Assembly: GCA_036874045.1 (NCBI GenBank)
Contig: CM072344.1
Coordinates: 12,620,501 to 12,684,500, forward strand
From: Cymodocea nodosa
Taxonomy: Eukaryota; Streptophyta; Magnoliopsida; Alismatales; Cymodoceaceae
Length of the DNA: 64,000 bases
Direction of reading: 5' to 3'
This document shows, piece by piece, positions 33,976-45,940 of the stretch. The translations under genes were made by a program, and so were the position numbers. Positions within the stretch are counted from its first letter, which is position 1. Each line of letters opens with the position of its first letter. The notes under the pieces were generated by a model. The model was not told the origin of the DNA, did not search any database, and saw only the letters and a program-made list of their open reading frames with translations.

Positions 33976-34945
33976 TATTAAGACCAATAGGCTTACCGAA
34001 GGGATGAATGATGAAGTGAGTTATTTTTATTAATTATTTCGAATTTAATTAATTAATTATATAAAATTAATTTTATAATAAATTCAATGATGATATGTAT
34101 AAAGATAAAATAAAATAAAATAAGAACATATAAGAAGATTTTAAATGATTCACCGCTAACGATTATTCTACCTTCAAGTTTAACTAGAATTTCATTATTC
34201 ATTTTACTTATAACATTTATTTTGAGATTGAAGTAAGAATCAACTACATATATGGGACTTTTAGGTTAAAGTTTTAACCTATAACAATTGAAAGTTTCAA
34301 GTTTGTGAGATTGAAAGACTACATAAGAGAAATGTGAATTGCGTTTTTCAATATTTTTATATATAATCAAAATTTTAAAACTAAAATAATTTAAAATACT
34401 ATTTTATTCAATTCTTTTTATTCAAAGTTTCAATTATAATATATAATTCAACTCTCTTCAGAAATTATAAATGTGATGATATAAAGCTACAATATTTCAT
34501 CTAATCAATTTTATAATTACAAATAGAGAAAATTAATTTATAAAATTAAAAGTATTTCTCCTTATTTGAGATTTTCCTTTTCTTCTTCTTTTTTCTCAAA
34601 TCTTTAATGATAAATATCTAACATTCTCCTCTTCATTGAAGTTACTTTCTTCTAAGAGTTTTTCTCCTAAGAGGTGTGTCCCTATAAGTATATTTTTTTA
34701 AGTGTGTAAAGATCCTTTCGTTAACGAGAATTTTATACCTTTTATAATCAATTTTTATTTCATGCATATCTTCCATGTTTATCCATGATTAGTTTCTACT
34801 TTTTACGTCTTCTATTCTACTTTTAAATTCAAATTTTGAAATACACACATTCTAGTCTACGTTTTCTTCTCGAATTTTCTTGAATCACTAATCTTAGATC
34901 TTAAATCTTAGAAGCTCTCCACACATTAAACTCTAATTTCTTCAA
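33976..34945 (-). repeat. Copia LTR fragment (minus)
   Basis: It starts with a decayed LTR 3' edge (TATTAAGACCAATAGGCTTAC). From about 34430 it follows the same order of blocks as the LTR at 45941-47526 (TTTCAATTATAATATATAATTC, TCTCCTTATTTGAGAT, then TTTCATGCATATC). The upper edge is inferred from the switch to Copia-3 LTR sequence. Confidence 0.6.
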
Positions 34946-35276
34946 GCAAGTGGTTTATTGAAGTGCACCAACTAAAACTTCAGTGATAGGTTGGTTGGAG
35001 CTATGACCATAAAGCTCAATCTGATTGGTTGGTTCTTAGTTTGACCTTAAAGCAAATGTTTGTAAGTTGTTGAAAGCTTAGTGAAGCCCAAGTATCTCTT
35101 GGGGGTGGACTAGTCGTTAGTGGTGAACCACCTAAAATCCTTGTGTGCATTATTTATTATTGTATGCATTATTTATTATTGTGTGCTTGTTAATTTTCGT
35201 TATCAATTAGTCATTTACTGTTAAGAAACAAAATATTACCATTCACCCCCCTTTAGTAAGCCATCAAGTCCTAACA
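34946..35276 (+). repeat. Copia-3 5' LTR, last ~330 bases
   Basis: The sequence matches the reverse complement of 27767-28060 in Copia-2 and ends CCTAACA immediately before the primer-binding site. Confidence 0.75.
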
Positions 35277-35278
35277 AT

Positions 35279-35290
35279 TGGTATCAGAGC
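35279..35290 (+). other. Copia-3 primer-binding site (tRNA-iMet)
   Basis: TGGTATCAGAGC lies two bases after the LTR end at 35276. Confidence 0.93.
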
Positions 35291-35328
35291 AAAGTTGATC
35301 TCGTTAATAGATTTAACCATCTGAGATC

Positions 35329-35969
35329 ATGACTTTCCACACTATAGAGGGTCAGAATATCCATCGACTTCCCCTCTTTGATGGTAGCAATTATAACTAC
35401 TGGAAAAATAGGATGGAGTGTTTTCTCAAGAGTACAGATGTGAAACTTTGGAGAATGGTTGTACATGGTACACCAATTCCAATCAATCATGAAAGTGATT
35501 GGATTGAGGAGGATGAAAGAATCATCCAGATGGATGCTCGTGGGTTTAATTCCATTTACTATGTACTAACTAGGGAATAATATAATAAAATATCTACTTG
35601 TAAATCCTCTCATGAAGCTTAGAAGACCCTTCAAATTACATATGAAGGAACCAGCCAAGTTAAAGATACTAAAATCAGCATTTTGTTAAGGAAATATGAA
35701 TTATTCAAAATACTTGAAAAAGAAAGTATTACTGAAATGTTTTCTAGATTCACTTAAATTGTGAATGAGCTAAGAGGCCTTGGAAGAGATTTCTCTAATC
35801 GTAAATAGGTACATAAGATCTTAAGAAGCCTAACAGTTGAATGGAAGTAGAAGTCTACTTTCATACAAGATTCAAAGGATCTAAACAACTATTCAGTCGA
35901 AGATTTGTTGGGAAATCTTCTGGCTCATGAAGTTCAAATGAAGGAATGGAAAGAAGAAGGAGCCACTAA
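35329..35969 (+). pseudogene. Copia-3 gag, N-terminal part
   Basis: The ATG at 35329 starts MTFHTIEGQNIHRLPLFDGS and SNYNYWKNRMECFLK, the DUF4219/UBN2 gag opening. It continues through stops near 35578, 35620, 35757 and 35807 with the same gag blocks as Copia-2 (ISILLRKYELFK, EMFSRFT, DLLGNLLAHEVQM). The stops fall where homologues have Gln or Trp codons. It is cut at 35970 by Harbinger element B. Confidence 0.85.
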
Positions 35970-36459
35970 GGGGGTGTTCATGCATGTCGAAAAGTTTAGA
36001 AATGAAGGAAATTAAAAGTTCAGATTCTTGTGAATTAGAAAGTCCAGATTCTTGAGAAAATCAAGGCTGTTTGTACATGTCTCAGAAAGTTAGGAAAGTT
36101 AAGATTTCCACAAGGGGATTTGTGCTAGATGGAATGTTCAAAATTGAAATATACTTTTTTAATCAAAGTATTCTAATAATTAATTTTAATTTACTCTATT
36201 TCTTCACTTCATAATACTTATATTTTAAGAAAAAATATCAACTCTTCTTATTTTTATTTATTAATAATATCATAAACAAATTGAACAAAAGTTGTGTTGT
36301 GTATTACCGTGTTGAACATAACATATCACAAACAATTACTTTTCAAAATTGTTTCGAGCATCCAATATATGAATAAAATTCAAAACATAAATATAAATTG
36401 TCAACATACAAATGTTCAAATAGTCCAGATAACAATTTGACAAAGTTACGTATGAAATG

Positions 36460-37860
36460 ATCTAAAAGTCATGTCCATCCCACATAGCAGTCTTCATATT
36501 GTCACACATTTCATCTACTTTTAGTTTTCTTTCTTCTTGTGTCATTTCTAATGTACTATCTATTTGTGAAAGTTCATATTAAGTAATTCCAATTTCTTCA
36601 TTTTCCAAATCAAATTCAACTAACTCATTTTCTAGATCTTCTAATAAATCTGCTCTATCAATTCTACGTATAAAATTATATAGTAGGAAGCAAGTCATCA
36701 CAATCTTCGTTTGTGTATCATAAGAATACAACATATGTCCTCATAATATTGCAAAATGATGTTTAACAACTCCAAAAGATCACTCAATCATTGATCTTAA
36801 TTGTGAATGTCTATAATTGAAGTTTTCAACTGCATTTTCTAGAAGTCTATTATTTTCATATTCAGATAGATGGCATCTCACTCCTTGATATGGACAAATA
36901 AATTCAAGTCAATTAGGATAACCAACATCAACCAAGTAAAACTTTCCTGTATATAATTAAAAATTAGTGTAAATAAAAAATATATATTCAATAATGTCAT
37001 TTCATACTTGGTGGAACCTTCAATGGATGATGTCTTGTAATGGCATCTTGAAGGATTCTTACATCAGAAGTTGATCCTTCCCAACCACTAAGAATATATG
37101 TAAATTCCATATCAAAATTACATGCGGCCATAACATTTTGACTTAACTCTCCTTTTCTATTTCTAAATCTTGTTGTTTGTCATCCATAAATAGTTGCCTT
37201 AATATGTGTTCCATCAATAACACCAATGCAATTCTGTTAACATATGAAGAATAAAATGAGAAAAAATAATGTACAAATCAATTCCATATGAAAGTACATA
37301 TTTACCTTAAAATAGAGATACACATTTGAATCATTCAGTATTCTACTTGGAGTTGATGCTGGAGGCATTGCAAGAAGTTGTTTATGTAAGTTCAAAATTG
37401 CATTAAGTACTTTATTGAAGTACGTACTAACAGTCCATGTAGATCGAGAGAAATGCTCCCTTATTACTCCATATCATTGATTTTAACCAATAGTGACAAG
37501 AAAGATTGCAAACTTCTCTTCGACACTAACATTGCTTGTATTTCCCATGCCACATTCTCTTCGTAACAAATTACATATATCAAGGAATACATGTTGACTT
37601 ATTCTTTATATCTTCCGACAATTATATGCTTGATGTGGCAGTGATGGATTTAATAATCTTCTAATGTAATCATGCCCTTCTCTACTATAAATGTGATGCG
37701 TAGTACTAGTCAATGTACTTGACATACATGCAACACCTGTAAGGAAGTTCCACAGTGAAAGAAGTAACGTTCATCGTCTTTCTACTTCTTCCTCAAGCAT
37801 ATTCTTTAACAATTCCAAACCATCCATACCATTCATGATAATTATTACCTACAAGAAGTA
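36460..37860 (-). pseudogene. Harbinger B transposase (HARBI1-like)
   Basis: Reverse-strand translation shows NCIGVIDGTHIKATIYG around 37190-37235 (first catalytic Asp), FRNRKGELSQNVMAACNFDM, WEGSTSDVRILQDAI (second Asp), GKFYLVDVGYPN, a PYQGVRCHL block, NFNYRHSQLRSMIE and a C-terminal FLLYNFI followed by an acidic tail that contains the likely third catalytic residue. At least two introns interrupt it (around 36945-37012 and 37235-37310). In-frame stops occur within the YG-QTT, SFGVVK and HFAIL regions, mostly explicable as C-to-T changes. Better preserved than element A. Confidence 0.85.
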
Positions 37861-38323
37861 ATGAGATTAGTACATCTTTCTGTAAAAATCTATAAGAATC
37901 TTCAATAATAATAAAAACATTTATTTTACATAACAAGATTTATATAAAATAACAAGCAATAAAGCATTCACATATCAACTGCAATAGTCATCATCATTGT
38001 CTAAAATTCGACATTACACATTATTCACCACAATAGTCAAGTTCATGACATCCATCAACATTACTCAACAACAGAAAAGTACATTTATATGTTGTGATAC
38101 TTTATCCATTCTACCCTTATATCTGTTGGGATGCTAATAAATTGTCTACTAATTCTTTTCTTTCTAACAAAGTCATTGCTTTGAATTTCTCACTATTAGT
38201 AAGACTTTCAATTTGCAATAATGCTTCTATAGCTTGTGCTATAAGACTTCCTTGTTTCACTTTCAAATGCAGCATTTGCTCTTACACTTTAACTTGTTGT
38301 TTCTGGATCTGAAGTTGTTCTTT

Positions 38324-39169
38324 CTATATGTTTGTCACATTATCATAATATTCTTGTCGAGCTTTAACTTTATCCTCTTCTTTTTCATGTAATGACATAA
38401 TAGCAGATGTAGCTTCTTTAAATGAAGATGTCATTAGTTGTGCTGACTCTGCATGTGGTCTTGGACGTTTTCCCTTTTGCATTTCATTGGACCTTCTTAA
38501 TGAAGACATTGGAGATTGAAGTTGGGGACCATCTATATCCATTGGACTATCACTTGGTGGTGTGAAGTATTGAAAATGATTTGGTGGGGGTGTCATTTCA
38601 TTTGGTTCATCCATAGGTACAACTCCTTCATTCTGACTAATTATTTCAGGGTCTCTATTGACATTCCCTATAGCCATATTAATTTCAAATAGCAATTGCA
38701 GTTGATCATAAATAGGACATGATTTACCTTTGAGGGGAGCACAATCTAGGTGTTTCTGCAACATTAAAAATATGTTAGTATATATAAAACGTACAAATTA
38801 TATTAACACATTCAAAAATATTACCTTAATAAATTCATTTCAAACTTCATCTGAAATATCAGTATGACCTTGTATGTAATTTCATCCCCAACCATTTTGA
38901 GACATAATTTTTGTGTAGTTACGATACATCTGTCGACATGTTTTAATTCGACTGTCAACATTTTTCTTTGTGATACCTGCATTTGTATCATTATTGTACT
39001 TCTCTATTACCTTGTTCTATGTTTCAACTTTAACTTTTCCATCATGTGTCTTTCCATTCCCTTTATTTAAAACATCTTCTAATATACCTAAAAATGTGTC
39101 ATCTGCTTTTGCATTCCAACTAGTATAAAATCTTTGTCTACTTGGTACTGTAGTATCTATACTAGCCAT
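38324..39169 (-). pseudogene. Harbinger B Myb/SANT-like ORF1
   Basis: The ATG at 39169 begins MASIDTTVPSRQRFYTSWNA, followed by the Myb/SANT-like domain (DDTFLGILEDVLNKGNGK, KNVDSRIKTCRQMYRNYTKI, MSQNGWG). After one or two stops a donor (AAG|GTAATA near 38824) and the exon 38764-38324 follow, with APLKGKSCPIYDQLQLLFE, a Ser/Pro-rich linker, and a basic KGKRPRPH segment before a charged helix. This is the accessory DNA-binding protein gene of PIF/Harbinger elements. Domain order and intron position match 1-960. Confidence 0.8.
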
Positions 39170-40005
39170 ATCTAATTTGTAAAACATATATATAAATGAA
39201 AAACACATCATTGAAATATGGATGACAATGACAACATCAATCATTAATTTAAAAAATAAATAAGTTAATATTCATTCAATGACAACATGCATTAAAAATG
39301 GATAAGAATGAATAACTTAAATAAGTTACTAGTCATTCATAACACATATGAAATGGCACACTTAAGAATTTCATACTTTTTTTCGTTGGATTTGTAATCA
39401 AAATATAACTAAAGAAATAAGTTGGACATCATGATATGTTAGGATATTTTTCTCATCCAATCCTAAAATTATTTTTAAAAGTCAGACTATACACTTAAAC
39501 CTTTCCCTTGCATATGCTTAGCACATGCATTTGTGCTAGTAGATATATATAAAAGCATATCTAAAAATAAAGCATATATAAGCATATCTAAAGCAGGTCA
39601 TATATATATATATATTATATATAGAACATCAATTCTCATAAGGGTTTTTTTCTAGCATGCCATTTTAAAATTTTGCATGATCACACATATGTCAAAACAT
39701 CTTTGGAAATTTCAGAGAAATGGTTGGTTGTGACTTCTTCAAAACATCTTTGGAACATAATACATGCTGATAGGAGAAAATGATAATTTTATTGGTAGAG
39801 AGACAACAGTTTGTAAAATATTGAAATAGATTCTCTTTAAATTGCATTTTTCACATTTGTGAAGCTACTATATTTTCTGTTGCAGATAAGAGAAATGCCA
39901 AATGTATTGATACTTCCTAGGAGTGCAGATTATAGTGAAGAAGTATGGATGGAAATAAGAGATAAAACTATTACTTTGTTGCAGTAGTTCTTAGTAGACG
40001 GTGTT

Positions 40006-40460
40006 GTTCAAGCGCAAGGAAGGCTTCGAGTGGTTAGCGGCCTTCGAGCAGTTAGTGGGCTTCAAGCGGTCGGTGAGCTTTGAGCGGTCGGCAGGCTTCG
40101 AGTGGTCGACGGCCTTTGAGCGGTCAGTGAGCTTTAAGCGATTGGTGGCCTTCGAGTGGTCGATGGCGAGCTTCGAGCGCAAGGCAGCCTTCGAGCATAA
40201 GGTGGCCTTCGAGCGGTCGGCGAGCTTCAAGTGGTTGGCGAGCTTTGAGCGGTCGGCGGGCTTTGAGCGATCAGTGGACTTTGAGTAGTCGACGGGCTTC
40301 GAGCGGTTGGCAAGCTTCGAGCAGTCGACTAGCTTCGAGCACAAGGCATGCTTTGAGTGGTCGGTGGGCTTCGAGCGATCGGTGGGCTTCGAGTAATCGG
40401 TGAGCTTTGAGTGGTCGACAAGCTTTGAGCAGTTAGTGAGCTTCAAGCAGTCCATGTGTT
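40006..40460. repeat. 18-bp GC-rich minisatellite inside Harbinger B
   Basis: About 25 imperfect copies of an 18-base unit close to GGCTTCGAGCGGTCGGTG occur in a row. Since 18 is a multiple of three, both strands stay open as six-residue repeats (minus strand: variants of DRSKPA; plus strand: variants of FERSVG). This explains the long ORFs at 39991-40473 and 40001-40288 without implying a protein. Confidence 0.92.
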
Positions 40461-40633
40461 CGAGCGTATGCAATTCCTTGATTTCGGAGGGGAGAGTCTT
40501 CGAAATTAGGGAAAATTTTTCCTTTTATATTTGGGAAAGTTAAAAAACTTTCCCAAGTTTCCAAATCTACACAAACTAGTTATATACTTTCTTTCCTTTC
40601 TTTAAAATCTTAGTATGCACAAACCCCCCTTAA

Positions 40634-41360
40634 AAGAAAGGTTGAGAAAAAGAAAGAACTAGCTTTTCCTTCAATAGAAGACCAACCAAGCTTAGATGAA
40701 GATGAAGTTTTATTGTTGGCTAGAAATTTTAGAAACATGATGAGACAAGGAGGCAAAGCCAACTCCTCAAGATCAAAAGTCCCTACATGCTACAAGTGCA
40801 AAAAATTGGGACACATTCAACTTTACTGTCCTTTCCAACAAGAGGATAAACAAAAATGGAAGAAGAAGAATAAGAAGAAAATGGCCTTGAAAGCCATATG
40901 GGATGACTGCAGCTCATCCAGTAGCTCATCAGACTCAAAGGAAGAGACCTCTGCAAATGTGTGCTTTGCTGCACAAGAGGTATGTTGTACATCCCCTTAT
41001 TATTCAGAAAAAGAAAATGATGATCTAGATGTAAATAGTCTTCTCTATATAGTAAATAATTTATATATAAAATGTAAGAATTATAAGAAAGAATTGAAGA
41101 GTTTAAATTCCTATCTAGAAGATGTCTTTGTTGAATTAGAAAAAGCCCTAGCTGATAATAGAGAATTAAAAACTAAAATAGATAACTATAGTTGTAAAAA
41201 TTTTGATCTGAAAGAAGAAAATAAAAATCTATTATCTGAAATTACTAATTTGAAGGACAATGTATGTAAATTTACTAAAGGTGAAAATAGCCTAAATAAA
41301 ATCATAGGATCTCAAAGAATAGGAATAAGTAAATTTGGCCTAAGGTATGTTGTACCATAG
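40634..41360 (+). pseudogene. Copia-3 gag, C-terminal part
   Basis: The gag frame resumes after Harbinger B with LAFPSIEDQPSLDEDEVLLL, then the zinc knuckle CYKCKKLGHIQLYC (complete CX2CX4HX4C), an acidic Ser-rich segment, and a coiled coil rich in Glu/Lys/Asn. 40713-41360 is uninterrupted. It ends with a TAG at 41358-41360 inside a region that in related elements continues toward protease. Confidence 0.88.
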
Positions 41361-41572
41361 GAAACTCTCTATTGTGGTCGAAAAATTAGATCTTACAGAG
41401 ATGACACAACTATTTTTGTCATTAAAAGAAGATCTACTCATATATGGCTACCAAAAGGCAACATGTTTAATATGCAAAGGACTAATACTAATAGACCCAA
41501 GAAAATATGGGTTCCAAAAGTCTTAATTTTAACATGATTTGCAGGACTGCAAGGACAAGAAAGCTCAAACGT

Positions 41573-42818
41573 TGTTAGGAATTTTGTTTTGATGATGAAT
41601 GTTTTATTAAAGTTTTTAAATAAGTCTAAATAATATTTTCTAAGTATAATAGTCACGTAATTAAATATTGACAAGTTATTGGAAAGTTTCATTTAATATT
41701 TCGGATAGTTAACTTTTAGATAGTTACAATTTTTGAATAGTTAAAGTTTTCGGATAGTTAGCATTTCACAGTTAAACTTTCGGATAGTTAACATTTCAAT
41801 TTAGTCAAAGAGTTATGTTAAAAACTCATATAGTTAAGTTATCTGCACGTGTGTTTTTAATGTTTTAAGTTGTCACATGTTTTCCATGTGCGTTCGATAA
41901 TAAAAAATCGAAGAGTTAGATAACTGTTCAAGTTTTTATACACATGGATAGATAACTGTTCGAGTTTTATAAAATAACTAATGAACATATAAGTTTTCTA
42001 TGTTCAGTCACGTGTTTTGCAGGTGCAAAAACTCGAAGAGTTACAAAATAAGTGTCCGAGTTTTTACAAGACTAAAGGATAAGTGTTCGATTAAAACGAA
42101 GGCTTAGAAGATATTTCACAAAACTCTAGGAAGATAAAGTTTCAGTGAATCTACGAGTGGAGATTGTGGAAATTCAAAATGATAGTGGAGAAAGTGGAAA
42201 TTTAAAAAGGTAGTAATTTGGATTAAAGAAAAAAATTAGTACGTGGATTATGGATTGTGGATTTAGTGGATGAACATACTGAATGTGAAGACAGAGTTCA
42301 ATTACTAATAGAGAGTACGAGCTACATTAAAAGAAAGAATCCTAATCTCAAAAACTAAGTCTGAATATTCAATCCAAATCCCTAACTAAAAAGCTAAGTT
42401 TGAATATTCATATTCAGAAAAATTCTCCAACATCAGAAGAAGTTCGAAATTCCAAGCAATTTCAGAAAAAGAGCTACAAACGTAAGAAGTCTGGAAATTC
42501 GACAATTAGAGAAGAAGAGATACAAAAGCTGAGCAAAAAGAAGGAAATGAGCTATGAGCATAAAGATCAGGTTTTATACAATTCGAAATTAGTTTTGAAT
42601 AAGGACTTCATTTTCTATTTGAATTGTATATCAGACATTACTGTATCAAAACCGTTAAGAAGGGAATTGAGTTGAAAAGATATTGTAAATTCTTTCTTTA
42701 AAGTTTATAAAGAACAGAATTTTATTTACAAGTGTTTTGTGCTCTTGTTTTATCTGTTGGTAATTTTAATTACTAAAGACATAATTCACCCTCCCTCTTG
42801 TGATACAACGATCCTACA
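41573..42818 (+). mobile_element. solo Sirevirus LTR in Copia-3
   Basis: This 1246-bp LTR (TGTTAGGAATTTTG...GATCCTACA) is flanked by a near-perfect 5-base duplication (AACGT 41568-41572, AACAT 42819-42823). It matches, in opposite orientation, the LTR of the Sirevirus at 47650-48860. Copia-3 protease sequence resumes straight after it. G-box CACGTG at 41846-41851; repeated CGGATAGTTA modules at 41700-41800. Confidence 0.93.
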
Positions 42819-43749
42819 AACATCAAAGTGGATCATTGATAGTGGATGCTTAAAGCATATGATAGGTAAGAAAAGATTTCTGAAATTTGTTAAGTCTATA
42901 AATTCAGAATCTGTTAAGTTTGGTAATAATGAGAAATGTAAAATTACTGTTGTAGGAAATCTTGCATCTAAAAATGAGAAAATAGAAAATGTTTTGCATG
43001 TAAATGGTTTAAAACAAAATCTGCTAAGTGTAGGTCAATTATGTGACAAAGGCTACAATTTACTTTTTACTATTGAGAACTATTTTATATTACAACAAGA
43101 TACTCATGAAATTAGATTTATTGGATATAGGGATAATTCAATTTATGCATTATAATTTTCATTTGATAATATGTCTAGTGATGCATGTTTAGTTGCTCCT
43201 AATGAAGATGAATGGTTATGGCATAAGAGACTAAATCATGTGAATATGAGAATCTTAAGAAAGTTGACCAAACATGATCTCATTAGAGGTGTGCCTAAAC
43301 TCAAATTCAAAAGGGATAAACTCTGTAGTGACTGTACGATTGGAAAACAAAAGAAATCAGTACACAAGAGTATTAAAGACATTGCCATAAGTCAACCACT
43401 AGAACTACTACATATGGACCTATTTGGTCCTACTCAAACAGCTAGTTTAGGAGGAAGAAAATATACCTTAGTGGTAGTTGATGATTACACAAGATTCACT
43501 TGGGTTATTTTCTTAGCACACAAGAATGAAGCCTGTTATGAATTCAAACATCTCTGCATTAGAATTCAAAATGAAAAAGAATCAACTGTGAAGAAGATTA
43601 GAAGTGATCATGGAAGTGAATTTGAAAATTTTGAGTTTGAAGACTTATGTAATTCCTTTGGTATATTACATGAGTTTTCATGTCCAAGAACTCCTACACA
43701 GAATGAAGTTGTAGAAAGGAAAAATAGATTAGTACAAGAAATGGCAAGA
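42819..43749 (+). pseudogene. Copia-3 protease, GAG-pre-integrase and integrase core
   Basis: After the solo LTR: SKWIIDSGCLKHMIGKKRF (retropepsin DSG), NVLHVNGLKQNLLSVGQL, one TAA stop at 43153-43155, then 43171 onward GAG-pre-integrase (WLWHKRLNHVNMRILRKL), CSDCTIGKQ, and the integrase core with LLHMDLFGPTQ (first Asp), TLVVVDDYTRFTWV, KKIRSDHGSEFENF (second Asp) and NEVVERKNRLVQEM (catalytic Glu). The Athila LTR begins at 43750, right after the MAR triplet; later residues of the open frame belong to that LTR. Confidence 0.92.
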
Positions 43750-45940
43750 TGTTTGGTTGCTTTAGGCGACACTAGAGAACTTGTTTGGTTCCTAGGCAAC
43801 AACACCAAATAACTTGTATTTGTTAACTTCTATTTTTAACTTGGTTAATTTGTCTTTATGCTTATATCAATAATTTCTTTTTAGAAGTAAACAAACAACC
43901 TTTCACACAAATTAGATATTAATTCCAATTTGTATTTTAACTACAAGTGCACAATATATATTATGTTTGTGTGCAAGTACAGGTTGATCCCATAGAGAAT
44001 TGAGTAAGAATTGTGTACTATTCTATTTTTTATATTATACTTAATGTGTTTAGTAATCACTCTGTTGAGTTACAGTTAACGCAACAGACTAAGTTCGTGG
44101 AGTTATGGCTAACTTAATGGACTAATCTCGTGGACTTAAGTTAACTCCACGAGCCTATCTTTCCAGTTTAATACTGCTATTTACAGAGGAATTCAGCCAA
44201 CTATTGGGCAGTTCCACAGATTGTAAATAACATCAATTAAGCTCTTTAATGCTAGTTAATATTAGATTTATCATTAAGCAACACTAACATTCAAATATTT
44301 CAAACAATAACCATTAGACTCTTTAAGTATCTGGAACAAATCGATTTCAGTAAATTGTAATACCATTTTCTATTTTCTGAATCAAACAAACATAAAACAT
44401 TCACAATACTGACAATGATAACTTTAATCACGATACAAAACAAACAATACAACACTTAAATATTAAATATAAACACAGATAAGTTGTTATTTTTGGTATT
44501 TTTGTTTTGAGATGTTCATGAAAATGGGTAAAAGGTGAAATGTAAAAATCTCTATCGACAGTAAATACTTCCGTCACTACATGCTACACGATTACACCAC
44601 TGAAAACTTAATCACTTACAATTCTGCCTCCTCTCCCTATAGAATCGCGAGTCCAGAATTGCAAGATGATCTCCTCTTCAACATACTGGCATCAGCCCGA
44701 AACCAAGGCTAGAAGCTTTACGATCTCTTGAGATATGAGTCGGTGCTTGGTGAAAATGACTTCCCTTCCTGCGACGCTATCACTCCTCATAGTGGTTGTC
44801 AGGCACCGTGTTTGGCTCGAAATCGACCCGACATCAGGAAAGTATCCTCACAGACCTCCGATGGTTGGTGATTATGGTAATGTTGGTGAATTGTTGGTGA
44901 TGGTGTGGATGATTCAGTGAACTTCCAACGCTACCTGTAGTTAGCGCGGTCCTCCACCTTTACACACATTGCCACACACCACCAACCACCCCTTCTTCAT
45001 TTTTTCTCCTCTTCTTTTATATTTCTTTAGTAGTAGCTACTTCTGCTTTAGATGATCAATTGGATTTCCTTCATTCAGATCAACAATGGTGATTTCTTCT
45101 CCCTTCCATGAATGAATTCCTACGTGATACATGCAATTGTCATTTTCCTTCGAATGTCTTGTTTCTATAACCACTATAGTGGCATGCTAGAAATTAAATG
45201 GTCCGTGGAGTTACAGATAATTCAACGAACTTACTTCGTTGATTTAACTATAAAACACGTGCAATAAAGAAATAAGCTGCTAACATAACACGTTACCTTA
45301 GTGTGTATTCATGTAACTCAACGCGTACAATTATGCTAACTTAACGAGTTAAACATGTGCATCTCATGTGATATACTAAAGCATTTAAATTCAACATGTG
45401 CATAATTCTAACTTAACAAGTTCAAATATTTTAGACACTTACAAACTTAACTATCTGATGCCCAGATGCATTTCAGATAGTTAACAGATAACTTACTAAA
45501 AATCCACTTAAGTCATGTATTATGGTTTCAACACGTGTACTTCAGGAAATAATAAAATATTCTTTAAAACATAACTGTCTAGTACATTAAACATAACTCT
45601 CCGAAATAATAGAAAATTCGGATACTTAAGAATTTCATAGCCTGCAATTTACTGACAGTTTAGAAATGTACTAAATTAACATTAATTCCCTGAAATTATG
45701 TAGATTCTTTCATTAAAGCATATAATAATGCAATTATAACATAATGGCTTAATTCTCATATGATAAGCTAAATATTATGCAGTTAACCATCATTTAACCG
45801 TTAATATTATACACTTTTTCATTCTAAACACTTCCCCCATACTTAAATTTTACTAGTCCCTTAGCAAACTAAGATCTAATTAGTTGGTCTTTCTAAAGTG
45901 CTAGAATTAATTCTTCACCTAGTTCTTATTCAAAATAATG
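43750..45940 (-). mobile_element. Athila element 2 (minus), 3' LTR and 3' end only
   Basis: The 3' LTR occupies 43750-45830, followed by 110 bases of internal 3' sequence with the polypurine tract (CTTCCCCCAT on the plus strand, 45831-45840), homologous to 61570-61680. The rest was displaced by the Copia inserted at 45941. Left flank CAAGA (43745-43749) is the expected duplication copy; its partner is not in the window. The LTR terminus holds two tandem primer-site-like units (from 43750 and 43782). Confidence 0.88.

Larger units (their letters stand above)
35970..40630 (-). mobile_element. PIF/Harbinger element B, complete, in Copia-3 gag
   Basis: This 4661-bp element has a 3-base duplication TAA (35967-35969 and 40631-40633). 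The ends are GGGGGTGTTCATGCA on the left and the complement of AGGGGGGTTTGTGCATAC on the right. Removing the element and one TAA leaves the Copia-3 gag frame continuous across the join, confirming the edges to the base. It carries a Myb/SANT-like gene and a transposase, both minus strand, plus an 18-bp minisatellite near the right end. Stops in the transposase make it inactive now. Confidence 0.94.
34946..43749 (+). mobile_element. Copia-3 (plus), truncated, with three insertions
   Basis: A partial 5' LTR (34946-35276) is followed by an initiator-Met primer site, gag (35329-35969 and 40634-41360), protease/GAG-pre-integrase and integrase (42819-43749). It is interrupted by Harbinger element B (35970-40630), by a solo Sirevirus LTR (41573-42818), and at 43750 by an Athila element. 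Reverse transcriptase and 3' LTR are not in the window. It is homologous to Copia-2 throughout. Confidence 0.88.

Noticed and set aside
40006-40460. possible CRISPR-like array
   Set aside because: Units are contiguous imperfect 18-mers without unique spacers, inside a plant transposon.
39991-40473. 160-codon minus-strand ORF and overlapping plus-strand ORF of six-residue repeats
   Set aside because: Both come from the 18-bp minisatellite: a unit divisible by three keeps frames open on both strands. No start context or domain.
42739-43155. ORF apparently joining an upstream peptide to a Copia protease
   Set aside because: The first 80 bases are the end of the solo Sirevirus LTR; the fusion is an accident of insertion. 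The same applies at 25232 and 43750-43812.
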